In this document: positions 1 to 7,442 of the stretch, piece by piece
Position numbering within the stretch: position 1 is the stretch's first letter
How the letters are laid out: every line of letters begins with the position of its first letter
NCBI GenBank assembly: GCA_005880695.1
Contig: VBGR01000001.1
Coordinates: 1-42,222 of the forward strand
From: Chloroflexota bacterium
GTDB taxonomy: Bacteria > Chloroflexota > Dormibacteria > Dormibacterales > Dormibacteraceae
Direction of reading: 5' to 3'
Length of the DNA: 42,222 bases
Notes under the pieces: generated by a model
What the model saw: the letters and a program-made list of their open reading frames with translations, nothing else
Databases searched by the model: none
Told to the model about the DNA's origin: nothing
Program-made: the position numbers and the translations under genes

Positions 1-1
1 C

Positions 2-898
2 ATCGTTGAGCGCTACAACTCATGGCGGCGCACACCGCACGTGGCGATCCTGGCCGCCGTCGTGCCGCCGGTGGGTCTCGTCTATCTCGCCGGGCAGAGT
101 CCCGTGGCCGCCGTGTTCCTCGGCGACCTCTACGCCTTCGGCCTGCTCGGCTCGTTCATCCTGACGAGCTTCTCGCTGGACGTGATCCGGTGGCAAGAGC
201 TCCGGCAAAGTGCCACCTTGCGCCGCCGGCTGGTGTTTGCGATCGGCGTCCTGACGACCCTGCTGGTGCTGCTCGGCTGGAGCGTCAACCTGGTTGCAAA
301 GCCGTACGCCACGATCTTCGGCGGCGGGTTGACTGTGCTCGGAGTGATTGTCGGCCTCGCCACCTATCACTACAACTGGAGCCGGCGACCGGCGGTTTTT
401 CCGGTTCCTTACACGGCAACCGGCCGCACCATCGAGGAGGCATTTCGCCGCCGGCCCGCGGAAGTCCTCGTCCTGCTTCCGCACCAGCCCGCGCAGGCTT
501 TGGCTGTCATCCAGGAAGGGATCCGGGCCGCCGCCGGCAAAAGCGTTGTGTTTCTGTACCGGGGCGGCCGGGAGCACATTGACGGCGGCGACCTCTGGGA
601 GGTCAACGACCCGTACCTGCGCGACTACCACGCACAGGATGCGCTGGCCCGGGCTGAAAGCCTGGCCCGCAACCAGGTCCCCGATCGCCGATATGTGTAC
701 GTCCCGCGCCGCGTGCAGCGGGAGGTCGTGGCGGACGTCTGGCGCGCCATCCACCCGCGGGAAACCGTCGCCGCGGAGGAGGACCATGAACTTCTACCGC
801 CGATCGCCCTCGAGCGCGTCCGCCGGCACCTGGTGGACGGCCAGGTCGTGCTGCACATGGTTACCGGCCGCCACCTGCGCGCTGCGGCCGGAGCCTAG
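2..898 (+). CDS. APC-superfamily permease with cytosolic C-terminal domain (5' partial)
   Basis: The reading frame is open to the window edge, so only the C-terminal part is present. It begins inside an RTPHVA-type loop typical of APC amino-acid permeases, then gives about four hydrophobic segments to roughly residue 135. The remaining 160 residues are a soluble tail with a Rossmann/UspA-like look (VLVLLPHQPAQA..., KSVVFLYRGG). Proteins of this build include amino-acid permeases with UspA tails and the potassium importer KimA. The convergent neighbours are a KdpD/KdpE-like pair, which makes a potassium role conceivable, but the substrate cannot be read from this fragment. Its TAG stop lies in the CTAG palindrome that also holds the stop of the next gene. 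Family call is firm, substrate is not. Confidence 0.75.
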   Translation: MVERYNSWRRTPHVAILAAVVPPVGLVYLAGQSPVAAVFLGDLYAFGLLGSFILTSFSLDVIRWQELRQSATLRRRLVFAIGVLTTLLVLLGWSVNLVAKPYATIFGGGLTVLGVIVGLATYHYNWSRRPAVFPVPYTATGRTIEEAFRRRPAEVLVLLPHQPAQALAVIQEGIRAAAGKSVVFLYRGGREHIDGGDLWEVNDPYLRDYHAQDALARAESLARNQVPDRRYVYVPRRVQREVVADVWRAIHPRETVAAEEDHELLPPIALERVRRHLVDGQVVLHMVTGRHLRAAAGA

Positions 899-1578
899 TC
901 CGCCTCCAAGCGATAACCGACTCCTGGTTCGGTGCTGATGTAGCGAGGCCGGGCCGGATCATCGCCGAGCTTCTTGCGCAACTGCGTGATGACGTAGCGA
1001 GTGTTGTACCGATCGCCGATCGCGTACTCGCCCCAGACCTCCCGCAGCAGCATCGTGTGCGTCACGGGCTTGCCGGCATGAATCGCCAGCTGGCGAAGCA
1101 CCTCGTACTCGGTCGGGGTCAGGTGCACAGTCCGGCCGCCGACGCTGACGCGGCGGTGCTCGAGATCGACCTCGAGGTCCCTGGCGCGAATCACGGGGCG
1201 GCCGTCGCCGACCGAGGCCTGGCGACGGAGGACAGCTCGAATCCGGGCGGAAAGCTCCTGGATCCCGAAGGGCTTGACGAGGTAGTCATCCGCGCCGAGG
1301 TCCAGAGCCCGCACCTTGTCCTTTTCACCGGGCATCACGCTGACCACCATCACGGCCACCCGGTTCTTACCGGGCATCCGGCGGAGCACTTCGAAACCGT
1401 CCAATCCCGGCAGGCCCAGGTCGAGCAGAACCACATCCGGATGCCACGCGCCAACCTCGGCGAGAGCTTCCTCGCCGGTTGCAACGGCGCGGACCTCGAA
1501 GCCTTGATAGCCAAGTCCCGTTTTCAGTGCCCGGCGAATCTCCTGCTCGTCGTCAACGATGAGAACCCGACCGCTCAC
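895..1578 (-). CDS. OmpR/KdpE-type response regulator
   Basis: A 227-residue two-component regulator. Residues 1-115 are a receiver domain with the acidic pair D9/D10, phosphoacceptor D53, S80 and K102. Residues 130-225 are an OmpR-type winged helix (LTPTEYEVLRQL, then RYNTRYVITQLRKKLGDD and the terminal GVGYRL), closest in style to KdpE. The start is a GTG overlapping the TGA of the upstream kinase gene, so the two are translationally coupled; a longer frame upstream runs antisense through nothing conserved and is ignored. It is expected to be phosphorylated by the kinase of the same operon and to bind DNA. Targets are not visible; the convergent permease is a candidate only by proximity. 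Confidence 0.9.
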   Translation of the reverse strand: MSGRVLIVDDEQEIRRALKTGLGYQGFEVRAVATGEEALAEVGAWHPDVVLLDLGLPGLDGFEVLRRMPGKNRVAVMVVSVMPGEKDKVRALDLGADDYLVKPFGIQELSARIRAVLRRQASVGDGRPVIRARDLEVDLEHRRVSVGGRTVHLTPTEYEVLRQLAIHAGKPVTHTMLLREVWGEYAIGDRYNTRYVITQLRKKLGDDPARPRYISTEPGVGYRLEAD

Positions 1579-3038
1579 GTCGTGGTCAGGATTTGAGTGG
1601 CCGGCAGCGTGAACGTGAAGCGAGGCCCCGCGCGGCGGTTCTCGGCGCGGATGGTTCCTCCGTGCGCGTCGAGAACTCGCTTGGAGATCGCCAGGCCAAG
1701 CCCTGATCCCCGCTCGCGACGGCTCCAGAACTTGTCGAAGACGCGGTCCAGATCTACCGGTCGAATGTGTTCGCCCTGGTTCTGGACCCAGACGCTGACG
1801 ATCCCCTGCCTGAACGCCGCACCGACCTCGATCTGACCTCCCGGCTGAGTCCATTCGGCGGCGTTGGCCAGGAGATTGCCGATCACGAGGTGCATCTGAG
1901 ACTCGTCAGCCTCGATGGGCGGCAGGTCGTCCGCGACGTCAACGACAACTTTGAAGGGAGCGAGCGTAGGTTGCAGCTCGCGGAGTGCTGATCCGACCAG
2001 CTCGGCCACGCTCACCGACTGCTTTTCAAGAGGCAAGCCCGATTCGAGCCGGGACATGGTGAGCAGATCACCGACTAGCCGGTTGAGCCGATCCGTCTGC
2101 CGGTCCAGCCCCTCGACGATCGCTCGCTCGTCCTCCTTCAGGCCGGCGGCTGGCAGCGCCAGGGTGGAGAGCCCTGCCCGAAGCGACGCAAGGGGGCTCT
2201 TCAGCTCGTGGGAGATCGACGAGAGAACGGCTGCCTTCAACCGATCCGACGCCTCCAGCTCGCGCATGCGATCCGACTCCAGCTCCGACTTACGGCGGTC
2301 GAGGAGAAGCGCCCCCAACGCCAGCAGCGCGGCGAGCAGGCGGCTGTCGGCAGGCGAGATTGGTTGGCTTGAAAGGTGCACCGCGATGACCCCTGCACCC
2401 AGCGGCAGAAAACTGTGCTCGGACTCGGCGCCCGCGGTGCGAAAGAAGTCCACCTGGCCGTCGCGGAGCCGGATGCCGAGCGGTTGGCCTTCGCGCACAG
2501 CCCAGCGTGCACGTTCGCGTTCACGAGCGGGCAGCTCGGGTCCCGCCAGTGTCTCTTCGCCGCGTTCGTCCAGAAGGGTCATCGACTCGATCCCGGATAT
2601 GCGCGCGGCCGCGGCAACTACCGCGTCCAGGCTTTCGCTCACGAGCGGCGCTTTGAGCGCGCTGACCGCGACCGCGTAAAGAGTCTCGGCGGTGAGCGCC
2701 GCCTTCTGGGCTGTCATTCTCGCCTCGCGCAGCCAGGCCGCGAGGGTGCCGCCGAGCACGGCGGCGGCAAGCAAAACGAGGAGATTCAGCACGTCTTTGG
2801 GAGCGCTGATCAGCAGGGTGCCGTAGGGCGGTACGAAGAAGAACTCGTAGGTGAGGAAGGCGACAAGGGCGACCAGGATCGCGCGCAGCCGCCCGGACGC
2901 GGATCCGACCCAGAGCACGAGAAGCACATAGGAGACGGCCAGAGAAGGAACATCGAGCCAGGGCCGGACCAGCCCGATGAAAGCAGTGATCACGGCGACC
3001 CCGCTGAGCGCTAACGCGAGGCCCTTGAGTTCGCGCAC
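1575..3038 (-). CDS. DUF4118 (KdpD-type) membrane histidine kinase without the KdpD N-terminal domain
   Basis: A kinase of about 487 residues. The first 110 residues hold four membrane segments of the DUF4118 type (GLVRPWLDVPSLA..., YEFFFVPPYGTL), the transmembrane module of KdpD. A GAF-like region follows at about 140-270, then a HisKA domain with the phosphorylated His in SSISHELKSPL, an N box (GNLLANAAEW) and a G box (GSGLGLAIS). The cytosolic KdpD sensor and Usp domains that precede DUF4118 in full-length KdpD (about 890 residues) are absent. I chose the GTG at 3038 because the family alignment begins there and a TATTCT box lies 6 nt upstream; a longer frame to 3203 has no family similarity. 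Co-transcribed with the regulator downstream. Confidence 0.88.
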   Translation of the reverse strand: MRELKGLALALSGVAVITAFIGLVRPWLDVPSLAVSYVLLVLWVGSASGRLRAILVALVAFLTYEFFFVPPYGTLLISAPKDVLNLLVLLAAAVLGGTLAAWLREARMTAQKAALTAETLYAVAVSALKAPLVSESLDAVVAAAARISGIESMTLLDERGEETLAGPELPARERERARWAVREGQPLGIRLRDGQVDFFRTAGAESEHSFLPLGAGVIAVHLSSQPISPADSRLLAALLALGALLLDRRKSELESDRMRELEASDRLKAAVLSSISHELKSPLASLRAGLSTLALPAAGLKEDERAIVEGLDRQTDRLNRLVGDLLTMSRLESGLPLEKQSVSVAELVGSALRELQPTLAPFKVVVDVADDLPPIEADESQMHLVIGNLLANAAEWTQPGGQIEVGAAFRQGIVSVWVQNQGEHIRPVDLDRVFDKFWSRRERGSGLGLAISKRVLDAHGGTIRAENRRAGPRFTFTLPATQILTTT

Positions 3039-3044
3039 GCTCCG

Positions 3045-3050
3045 AGAATA
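3045..3050 (-). promoter_or_regulatory. Candidate -10 box of the kinase/regulator operon (leaderless)
   Basis: TATTCT on the minus strand ends 6 nt before the GTG of the kinase gene. There is no Shine-Dalgarno sequence, and transcription would start at or next to the start codon. No convincing -35 element is seen. Confidence 0.45.
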
Positions 3051-3159
3051 GCCCTGCCCCTCAGATACGAAACGTGGCAAAGGAGTTTGGAGGGATGCAG
3101 ATGGCGCGAATAAGAGAGGATCGGTCCTTGCCCGAGCCGGGTCGATCGCGTTCGCTGTC

Positions 3160-3453
3160 TTGACGGTCGCCGCGATCACAGTTGGCGGCGCGCCGGGCGG
3201 CAACTACGTCGAGGCGGATGTCGCGACCTACGTCTCCATCGGCCACTTCCCGGCGGTCATCCTGAGCGGATACCTGGCAGTGTTCGCGATCCTCGGCCTC
3301 ATCTGCCTGCTGGCTTACCTTCGCGAATTGATCAGCGCCGAACCTGGCCGCCGGCTTGCCGCGAGCATCTTCTGGGGCATCGGCCTCTTCGACGTCTGGC
3401 TGATCCGTCGGGGGCCTAAGACTGGTGCGCCGTTAGCTCGACTACCGAGTTGA
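3160..3453 (+). pseudogene. Small membrane protein, probably a truncated remnant
   Basis: A 97-codon frame with two hydrophobic segments, resembling the N-terminal part of the four-to-six-helix hypothetical membrane proteins common in Actinobacteria (helix, short acidic loop, then an H-x-P-A before the second helix). The frame extends upstream to a stop at 3049-3051 without any ATG or GTG; the only usual start is TTG at 3160, which falls inside the first helix. The last 25 residues are not hydrophobic and the 3' end runs 38 bp into the methyltransferase gene on the other strand. Missing start and abrupt end both suggest a fragment. It could be a real short protein read from a rare start; confidence is low. 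Confidence 0.4.
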
Positions 3454-4417
3454 GGCCCGCCGGATGCACCGCCGCGACGGCCAGCCCCGAGTCGGCCGCA
3501 AGGGCGGCGAGCTCGGCCAGACCACGTTCCTTGCCGGCGAAATAGACGAGCATCCGGAGGTCGCGCGCAGTGTTCGTTACCTCGCCGCTGGGTCCAGTCC
3601 TTTCCACGACGAACACGCGGCCCTCGGCCCCCGCCGCTTCCGCGCAGCGACGCAGGATCCGGCGCGCGTTCTGATCGTCCCAGTTGTGGATGATCGCTGA
3701 CAGGAGGTAGCCTCCCGCTCCTGCCGGCAGCGGATCGAAGAAGCTGCCGGCGACCGCTTCGGCTCGCTCCGCGAGGCCGGTCGCGGCGAACGCCTCCCGC
3801 GCCGCCTCGGCCGCTGCAGGCAGGTCGACCACAGTGCCTCGCAAGCCGGGATGCTCGGTCAGGAGCGCGATCAGCAGCGAACCGTTGCCGCCACCGACGT
3901 CGACCACGTGTCCGAGCGACGACCAGTCGTAGGCAGCATCGATCGCGCGCGCCTCCAGGGCGACGTCGACGCCCATCAAAGCGTCGAATGATTCGGCCAG
4001 CGCCGGGCTTGCCGAGAGGTCTTCCCAGAAGGACCTACCGAATTGCGCCGCAAAGGCCGGCTCACCACTACGGACGCTGTGCAGCAACTGGAAGAAGGCC
4101 AGGTCGGCGCGACCGACAGCACCTTCTATATCCAGCCTCGCGCGATTGCCGTCGGGGTGATCCTGACGCAGGGCGCCTCCGATTTCCGTCAGCGTGAACC
4201 GGCCGGCCGCGTCACGATGGAGCACTCCCGCGGTGGTCAGGTGCCGCAGCACGCGATCCAGGGCGTCGACGTCGGCGTTCACCGTTTTGGCCAGCTCTGC
4301 CGCCGTCTGCTTACCGTCCGCGATCTGGTCGGCGATCCGCAACGTGGCCGCCACCCGAACCGCCATCGGCGTCGCCAGGTCCGCGAGCGCCCGCAGGTCA
4401 GCCTCCGCTGTTCGCAT
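3416..4417 (-). CDS. SAM-dependent O-methyltransferase (COMT-like family 2)
   Basis: A 333-residue protein with the two-part build of plant COMT-like and bacterial polyketide/carotenoid O-methyltransferases. Residues 1-100 form a winged-helix dimerisation domain (MAVRVAATLRIADQIADG, DALDRVLRHLTTAGVL). The catalytic Rossmann domain follows, with the SAM motif VVDVGGGNGSLL near residue 165, the acidic GTVVDLP after strand 2, and SFFDPLPAGAGGYLLSAIIHNW, where the His of HNWDD is the usual catalytic base position. Length is normal for the family. The acceptor substrate is unknown; no biosynthetic cluster surrounds it. ATG start, with a GGAGG 12 nt upstream. It is divergent from the small membrane protein that follows. 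Confidence 0.88.
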   Translation of the reverse strand: MRTAEADLRALADLATPMAVRVAATLRIADQIADGKQTAAELAKTVNADVDALDRVLRHLTTAGVLHRDAAGRFTLTEIGGALRQDHPDGNRARLDIEGAVGRADLAFFQLLHSVRSGEPAFAAQFGRSFWEDLSASPALAESFDALMGVDVALEARAIDAAYDWSSLGHVVDVGGGNGSLLIALLTEHPGLRGTVVDLPAAAEAAREAFAATGLAERAEAVAGSFFDPLPAGAGGYLLSAIIHNWDDQNARRILRRCAEAAGAEGRVFVVERTGPSGEVTNTARDLRMLVYFAGKERGLAELAALAADSGLAVAAVHPAGLNSVVELTAHQS

Positions 4418-4460
4418 TACCGTTTCAACCCTCCAGGCGAGACGATACGCAGCTACTCAA

Positions 4461-4871
4461 GTGCTAAACCGCACCCAAATCATGGTTCTCGCCTTCCTCG
4501 CCGCGGCGTGGGTCGGCGCCGGAGCGATTGTCGTGCTGGCGCCTTCGGTCTACGACCAAGCAATAGGGCTGCGTGGTCCGAAGACTCAGCTGTTCGAAGC
4601 CGCCTTCCTGGCCGCGCTCTCACTCTTCCTCGCCGTCCTCGCGGTTGGCGTGGTCCGGAGGTGGCGGTGGATCTTCTGGGTCATGCTGGTGGCGTCGCTG
4701 GCAGGTGTGCTAAGGCCTCTCGCTTCGGCTCTGGAGCTGGCTGGGATCTTGCCGTTGCAGGGGCCGGCCTGGTACGTGGTCCTGCAGGGGGTGATCGGCG
4801 TGATCCAACTAGCGATCGGGATCGCGATGATCGCCGGCTATCGTCGCGGAGGTCCCTGGGCGGCGTTCTAG
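4461..4871 (+). CDS. Hypothetical four-helix membrane protein
   Basis: A 136-residue protein (129 if the ATG at 4482 is used) made of four hydrophobic segments with short loops: about residues 8-25, 40-62, 70-92 and 105-128. No catalytic motif is visible and I do not recognise the family. The GTG at 4461 gives the longest frame free of overlap with the divergent methyltransferase; ATG 4482 would remove only seven residues. A frame continues further upstream but is antisense to the methyltransferase and not credible. Real coding is supported by membrane periodicity and by strong third-position GC. Confidence 0.6.
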   Translation: MLNRTQIMVLAFLAAAWVGAGAIVVLAPSVYDQAIGLRGPKTQLFEAAFLAALSLFLAVLAVGVVRRWRWIFWVMLVASLAGVLRPLASALELAGILPLQGPAWYVVLQGVIGVIQLAIGIAMIAGYRRGGPWAAF

Positions 4872-4882
4872 GCCTCGCCAGC

Positions 4883-5152
4883 TCAGGCCGAGGTGGGCAC
4901 TGGCTCAGGCGACAAAGGCGGAGGGCTTGCGACAGCCTCGCCTTGGTAGCCGAGGCGCCCGCGAGTGGTAGCTATCAGCAGCACGGCGACGACCGCGATC
5001 CCGACATAAAGGAGGCGCCAGTCAACTCCCGGATAGAACACCGCCAACACAGCGCCGGAGGCGGTCGCATCGATGGAGGCATGCAGCAAGGCAACGACCG
5101 GCAGGCTGTCGCCGGTGGAATTGAAGACGCCTGCTGCCAGGATCCCGCTCGC
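4883..5152 (-). pseudogene. 3' stub of a CPBP-family intramembrane metalloprotease
   Basis: Reading the minus strand directly after the TGA of the aldo/keto reductase gives an open frame of about 90 codons with no normal start. It matches the C-terminal part of CPBP (Abi/Rce1-like) proteases: a V-F-N-S-T-G-D-S-L segment, the final conserved motif LLHASIDATA, and a last membrane helix (LLYVGIAVVAVLLIA) with a short proline-rich tail. The two upstream active-site motifs (EExxxR and FxxxH) are missing. The fragment begins exactly at the end of the upstream gene, as expected for a deletion that fused the two. An internal TTG at 5089 could start a 68-residue peptide, but this would be inactive as a protease. 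Confidence 0.6.
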
Positions 5153-5932
5153 TCAAGTGCCGGCGATTTTCGCGACCAGGTCGCGCTGCGAGGCATCGAA
5201 CCAGGGCGGCTCACCGGCCAGCACGTTTTGACGCAAATGCTCCAAGTCCTGAGTCGCGGTCAGAACGCCGCTGATGCGAGGATCGCTGGCGATCCACTTC
5301 AGCACGGCCTCCGGCCAGGATGTGACGCTGAGCTCGCGGAGCTGAGCAGGCTCCGGCTTGCGGTCCAGGATCCCGCCCTGCAACGGGCTCATGACGAGGA
5401 CGCCGAGACCCAGCTCGGCGGCGAGCGGAAGCAGCTCTTGCTCGGCGTCGCGCCGGAGCGGGTTGTAGGGGATCTGCACCATGTCGAGCCGTCCCGTCCG
5501 CATCACCGAAGCGAGTTCGCCGAACGCCGATTCCTGGTAGTGGGTCGCACCGATCACGGTCACCCGGCTTTCCTTCTTGAGCTCCTCGAGCAGAGCCAGC
5601 TGCTCGGGCCAGGCCACCAGGTTGTGCACCTGATAGATCTCGACGTGACCGAAGAGGTTCAAGGCGGAGGCGGCCTGGCGACGCCCTTCGGCTGAGTCGG
5701 AGGTCCAGATCTTGGTGGCCACCTGGGCCTCCGCCCGGCGGCTGCCGAGCGCCTTCGCGAGCGTGAGCTCGGCCCGCCCGTACATCGGGGAGGAGTCGAA
5801 GAGCGTGACGCCCGCCGCGAGCGCCGGATTGACCAGCGGGGCGCGGTCGGCCGTGGTGTCGAAGGTCCGCCAGGTACCCATCCCGATCACCGGGACGTCG
5901 ACCTCGCTCGTGCCAAGCGGGCGCCGTTCCAC
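5153..5932 (-). CDS. Aldo/keto reductase
   Basis: A 259-residue NADPH-dependent oxidoreductase of the AKR TIM-barrel family. The catalytic tetrad is complete: D46 (LFDSS), Y51 (SPMYGR), K74 (VATKIW) and H103 (YQVHN). The C-terminal cofactor region is shorter than usual but has the WIASDPRISGVLTATQ element where these enzymes bind the NADP phosphate. It is on the short side for the family (typically 270-320). Substrate is unknown. The GTG start at 5932 is supported by a TATAGC box 9 nt upstream, within the palindrome shared with the divergent gene. Its stop abuts the CPBP stub. Confidence 0.88.
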   Translation of the reverse strand: MERRPLGTSEVDVPVIGMGTWRTFDTTADRAPLVNPALAAGVTLFDSSPMYGRAELTLAKALGSRRAEAQVATKIWTSDSAEGRRQAASALNLFGHVEIYQVHNLVAWPEQLALLEELKKESRVTVIGATHYQESAFGELASVMRTGRLDMVQIPYNPLRRDAEQELLPLAAELGLGVLVMSPLQGGILDRKPEPAQLRELSVTSWPEAVLKWIASDPRISGVLTATQDLEHLRQNVLAGEPPWFDASQRDLVAKIAGT

Positions 5933-5941
5933 GAATTGGAG

Positions 5942-5949
5942 GCTATAGC
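5942..5949. promoter_or_regulatory. Palindromic GCTATAGC: candidate divergent -10 element
   Basis: The 31-bp gap between the GTG at 5932 (minus) and the GTG at 5964 (plus) contains the perfect palindrome GCTATAGC. Read leftward it gives TATAGC ending 9 nt before the reductase start. Read rightward it gives TATAGC or the overlapping TAGCAT (5946-5951), 12-14 nt before the nucleotidyltransferase start. Neither gene has a Shine-Dalgarno sequence in this gap, so both transcripts would be leaderless or nearly so. Confidence 0.45.
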
Positions 5950-5963
5950 ATCACTATCAAGAA

Positions 5964-6827
5964 GTGAACGAAACCGGAGAGCGCTACGACCGCGTCCTGG
6001 CCGAGTCGACCGCGGCCCTGCAGAGGGCCGATGTGCACCATGCGCTGATCGGCGGCATCGCGGCCGCCTTTTACGGCCTCCATCCGCCGGGCCGCGACAT
6101 CGACATCTTCGCCGACCCGAGCGACGCCCCGCGGACGCGGGAGGCGCTGGCCGGCGCGGGGTTCAAGGTCGGTCGCGGCGACCCGCCACGCACGGTGTCC
6201 GCGTCAAGGGACGGTGTCACCGTCGAAGTCGTGTTCGAGGCGGCCGGCAGCATGCGCTTCGACCGTGAGTGCCAGGCCCACGTGGTCGAGGGCGACTACC
6301 ACGGCCGGCGCCTGCGCGTGCTCGGCCGCGAGGACCTGCTGATCATGAAGGCGAACCGGTTCGGAGGCGGCCAGCCTCAGCATTGGTTCGACGCGGTCGG
6401 CCTGGTCATCCCGGAGCTGGACTGGGAGTACCTGGTGCGCCGCGCCCGGCCCCTGGCCCGGCCCGTCCTCAGTCTGCTGCTCTGGGCGCAGGCGCAGGGC
6501 AGGTCGGTTCCCGACCAGACCGTGGTGGACCTCTTCGAAGCGATCTTCGGCGGCGAGACGCCGCGGCCGGTCGAGGAACCCGCGGACGCCGACCGGCGAC
6601 TGGCCGCCCGTATCCACGAGCGGCTGGCGGCCGACCCGCGCGTTTCGGCGCCGGAGCTGGAGGTCAGCATCCGCGGCGGCAAGGTGGTGATCACCGGAGT
6701 CGTAGCCACCGAGGAGCGGCGCTCCGCGATCTCGGCGCTGGTTGATGAGCTGGTCGGGCCGGGCCGGGCCGAGAACCGGACCCGGGTGCTCCCCATGCGC
6801 GAACCCAAAAAGGAGCGACTCAAGTGA
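5964..6827 (+). CDS. Nucleotidyltransferase-fold protein fused to a BON domain
   Basis: A 287-residue protein. Residues 1-200 resemble small nucleotidyltransferase-fold proteins of the AbiEii/aminoglycoside-nucleotidyltransferase type: GG at 30-31, then the metal-binding D45-I-D47 in RDIDIF, a third acidic strand in VTVEVVFEA, and a helical part with REDLLIMKANR. Residues about 207-285 look like a BON domain (phospholipid or ligand-binding alpha/beta repeat): RIHERLAADPRV..., LEVSIRGGKVVITGVV, then the second helix. I do not know this combination as a standard architecture. The gene overlaps the next by four bases (GTGA), so the pair is an operon. The GTG start is set by a divergent promoter palindrome. 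Function is unknown; nucleotide transfer to protein, RNA or a small molecule is possible. Confidence 0.7.
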   Translation: MNETGERYDRVLAESTAALQRADVHHALIGGIAAAFYGLHPPGRDIDIFADPSDAPRTREALAGAGFKVGRGDPPRTVSASRDGVTVEVVFEAAGSMRFDRECQAHVVEGDYHGRRLRVLGREDLLIMKANRFGGGQPQHWFDAVGLVIPELDWEYLVRRARPLARPVLSLLLWAQAQGRSVPDQTVVDLFEAIFGGETPRPVEEPADADRRLAARIHERLAADPRVSAPELEVSIRGGKVVITGVVATEERRSAISALVDELVGPGRAENRTRVLPMREPKKERLK

Positions 6828-7438
6828 TCCGGGTGGCGGCGGTCGCCGACGTCCACTTCGGAGCCGACTCCGCGGGCCGGCTGCGGCCCAAGGTCCCGGT
6901 CCTGTCCGTGCTGGGAAACCACGATTACCACTCCTGCCAGGAAGCGGACGTTCGCAAGGCCATGGAGGGCGCGGGCGTGCGCGTGCTAGAGGGAGAGGCG
7001 GAGGTGCTCGAGGTGGCCGGCGTGCGGATCGGGGTGGCCGGGGTCAAAGGCTTCTGCGGGGGCTTCACCGGCGCGGCCACCGAGTTCGGAGAGCCGGAGA
7101 TGAAGGCGTTCGCCGCGGCGGCCCGCTCGGCCGGGGAATCGCTCGAGCGATTGCTGCGCGAGATGGAGGCCGACTTGAAGATCGCTCTCATGCACTACGC
7201 GCCGATCGAGGCCACGCTGGTCGGCGAGCGCTACGAGGTCTGGCCCTTCCTGGGCAGCGACCGGCTGGCCGAGGCGGTCGACCGCGGCGGCGCCGATCTC
7301 GTCCTCCACGGCCACGCCCACGCGGGGAGCGAACGCGGGGTCACGGCCGGCGGCGTGCCGGTCCGCAATGTGGCGATGTCCTTGATCAAGAGCTCGTACG
7401 GGCTCTTCACCCTGGAGGCGCCGGTCCGAGCGCGCTAG
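6824..7438 (+). CDS. Calcineurin-like metallophosphoesterase lacking the second metal motif
   Basis: A 204-residue phosphoesterase-fold protein starting at a GTG that overlaps the stop of the upstream gene. Motif I is D9-V-H11, motif III is GNHD at 31-34, a later metal His is in ALMHYAP and the last motif is GHAHAG. Only 19 residues separate DVH from GNHD, whereas members of this family normally have about 60 there, including the GD motif whose Asp bridges the two metals. That segment is simply absent, without a frameshift. The product may be inactive, or the sequence may carry an assembly deletion. The partner gene suggests a nucleotide-related role, but this is inference. Confidence 0.72.
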   Translation: MIRVAAVADVHFGADSAGRLRPKVPVLSVLGNHDYHSCQEADVRKAMEGAGVRVLEGEAEVLEVAGVRIGVAGVKGFCGGFTGAATEFGEPEMKAFAAAARSAGESLERLLREMEADLKIALMHYAPIEATLVGERYEVWPFLGSDRLAEAVDRGGADLVLHGHAHAGSERGVTAGGVPVRNVAMSLIKSSYGLFTLEAPVRAR

Positions 7439-7442
7439 CCCG

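Noticed and set aside
4043-5695. A plus-strand frame of 550 codons through the methyltransferase and reductase genes
   Set aside because: It is antisense to two well-supported genes and out of frame with the small membrane protein between them.
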